64,000 bases of DNA from contig NZ_MQMF01000001.1 in NCBI RefSeq assembly GCF_001999465.1, positions 372,001-436,000 of the forward strand. Direction: 5' to 3'. The stretch's first letter is position 1, and the number at the start of each line of letters is the position of its first letter. This DNA is from Fictibacillus arsenicus (lineage in GTDB: Bacteria; Bacillota; Bacilli; Bacillales; Fictibacillaceae). Below are positions 63,851 to 64,000 of this stretch, piece by piece. The notes under the pieces are model-generated. The model was not told the origin of the DNA. It ran no database searches and saw only the letters and a program-made list of their open reading frames with translations. Made by a program: the position numbers and the translations under genes.

Positions 63851-63943
63851 CTAAATACAGTTCGCTTCTTTTTCTTCATCTGTTTTCGCAGTTTTAGAAA
63901 AAATCACTTTGATATAACGGCTGCGGGCATCGAGCCCTTGACG
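63851..63943 (-). CDS. Short C-terminal coding fragment of unknown identity (30 codons)
   Basis: The minus strand has a 30-codon frame, RSRYIKVIFSKTAKTDEEKE then ANCI and a TAG, with an in-frame TAA upstream and another open frame beginning at the window edge. It reads like the tail of a real protein, perhaps frame-disrupted. No family is recognised, and the start lies outside or is lost. Confidence 0.25.
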   Translation of the reverse strand, partial: RQGLDARSRYIKVIFSKTAKTDEEKEANCI

Positions 63944-64000
63944 TTAGGCGACGGCATTCCTTTCGATCTGCTTTTCGCCGCCGGTGGGTGCGGCTCTTCT

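Noticed and set aside
63600-64000. A possible right attachment site of the island
   Set aside because: No stretch matches the tRNA-Ala 3' end (TTCGATCCCGCTAGTCTCCA), so no att repeat can be claimed here.

Overview
The window reads as a chromosome segment of a low-to-mid GC, endospore-forming Bacillaceae. Evidence: a cotJABC spore-coat operon, a ytpB-type sesquarterpene synthase gene, B. subtilis-like gene order (ytqA-ytqB-ytpB-ytpA-ytoA, then metK/pckA, then ytmA-ytlA-ytlC-ytlD-ytkD), AGGAGG-type ribosome binding sites with frequent GTG/TTG starts, and an S-box (SAM-I) riboswitch before metK. A Fictibacillus- or Metabacillus-like host would fit, but I cannot fix the genus from sequence alone.

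Layout. 1-8.5 kb: end of an unidentified gene, an MFS transporter, tRNA wobble-uridine modification genes (ytqA, ytqB), the sesquarterpene synthase and lysophospholipase pair, a gamma-carbonic anhydrase-like protein, cotJABC and a PAP2 phosphatase. 8.5-11 kb: a frameshifted glycosyltransferase and a UDP-glucose 6-dehydrogenase, probably for a glycolipid or surface glycan. 11-23 kb: metK with its S-box, pckA, an MFS/TetR pair, the ytlACD ABC transporter and ytkD, then several small genes. 23-34 kb: DNA glycosylase, a DAACS symporter preceded by a c-di-AMP (ydaO-type) riboswitch, an SGNH hydrolase, a PAS-GAF-GGDEF-EAL protein, a DEDDh exonuclease, a lipoprotein and a tiny YjcZ-like protein. 34-45.3 kb: a complete peptidoglycan-recycling block (nagP, murQ, mupG, murP, nagR, nagB, nagA, namZ, nagZ) with two NagR-type operators and two cre boxes. 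Secreted NagZ and NamZ cut muropeptide sugars, MurP and NagP import GlcNAc/MurNAc sugars, MupG, MurQ, NagA and NagB convert them to fructose-6-phosphate, and NagR senses the sugar phosphates.

45.6-64 kb: an integrated island beginning at tRNA-Ala(GGC). It carries a tyrosine integrase, an excisionase-like protein, small genes, a cro/repressor switch, and then leftward-transcribed defence cargo. The cargo is a 98-aa unknown protein, a PD-(D/E)XK nuclease-methylase fusion with its own specificity subunit, a complete type I hsdM-hsdS-hsdR operon, and a HelD-like UvrD helicase with an embedded nuclease-like segment and two zinc ribbons. The helicase reading frame is interrupted by one extra base in a homopolymer. 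No second attachment repeat was found, so the island probably continues past the right edge.

The most notable items are the nuclease-methylase/specificity module stacked on a type I system, the c-di-AMP riboswitch placed before a dicarboxylate/glutamate-type symporter, and single-base homopolymer frameshifts in otherwise intact genes.
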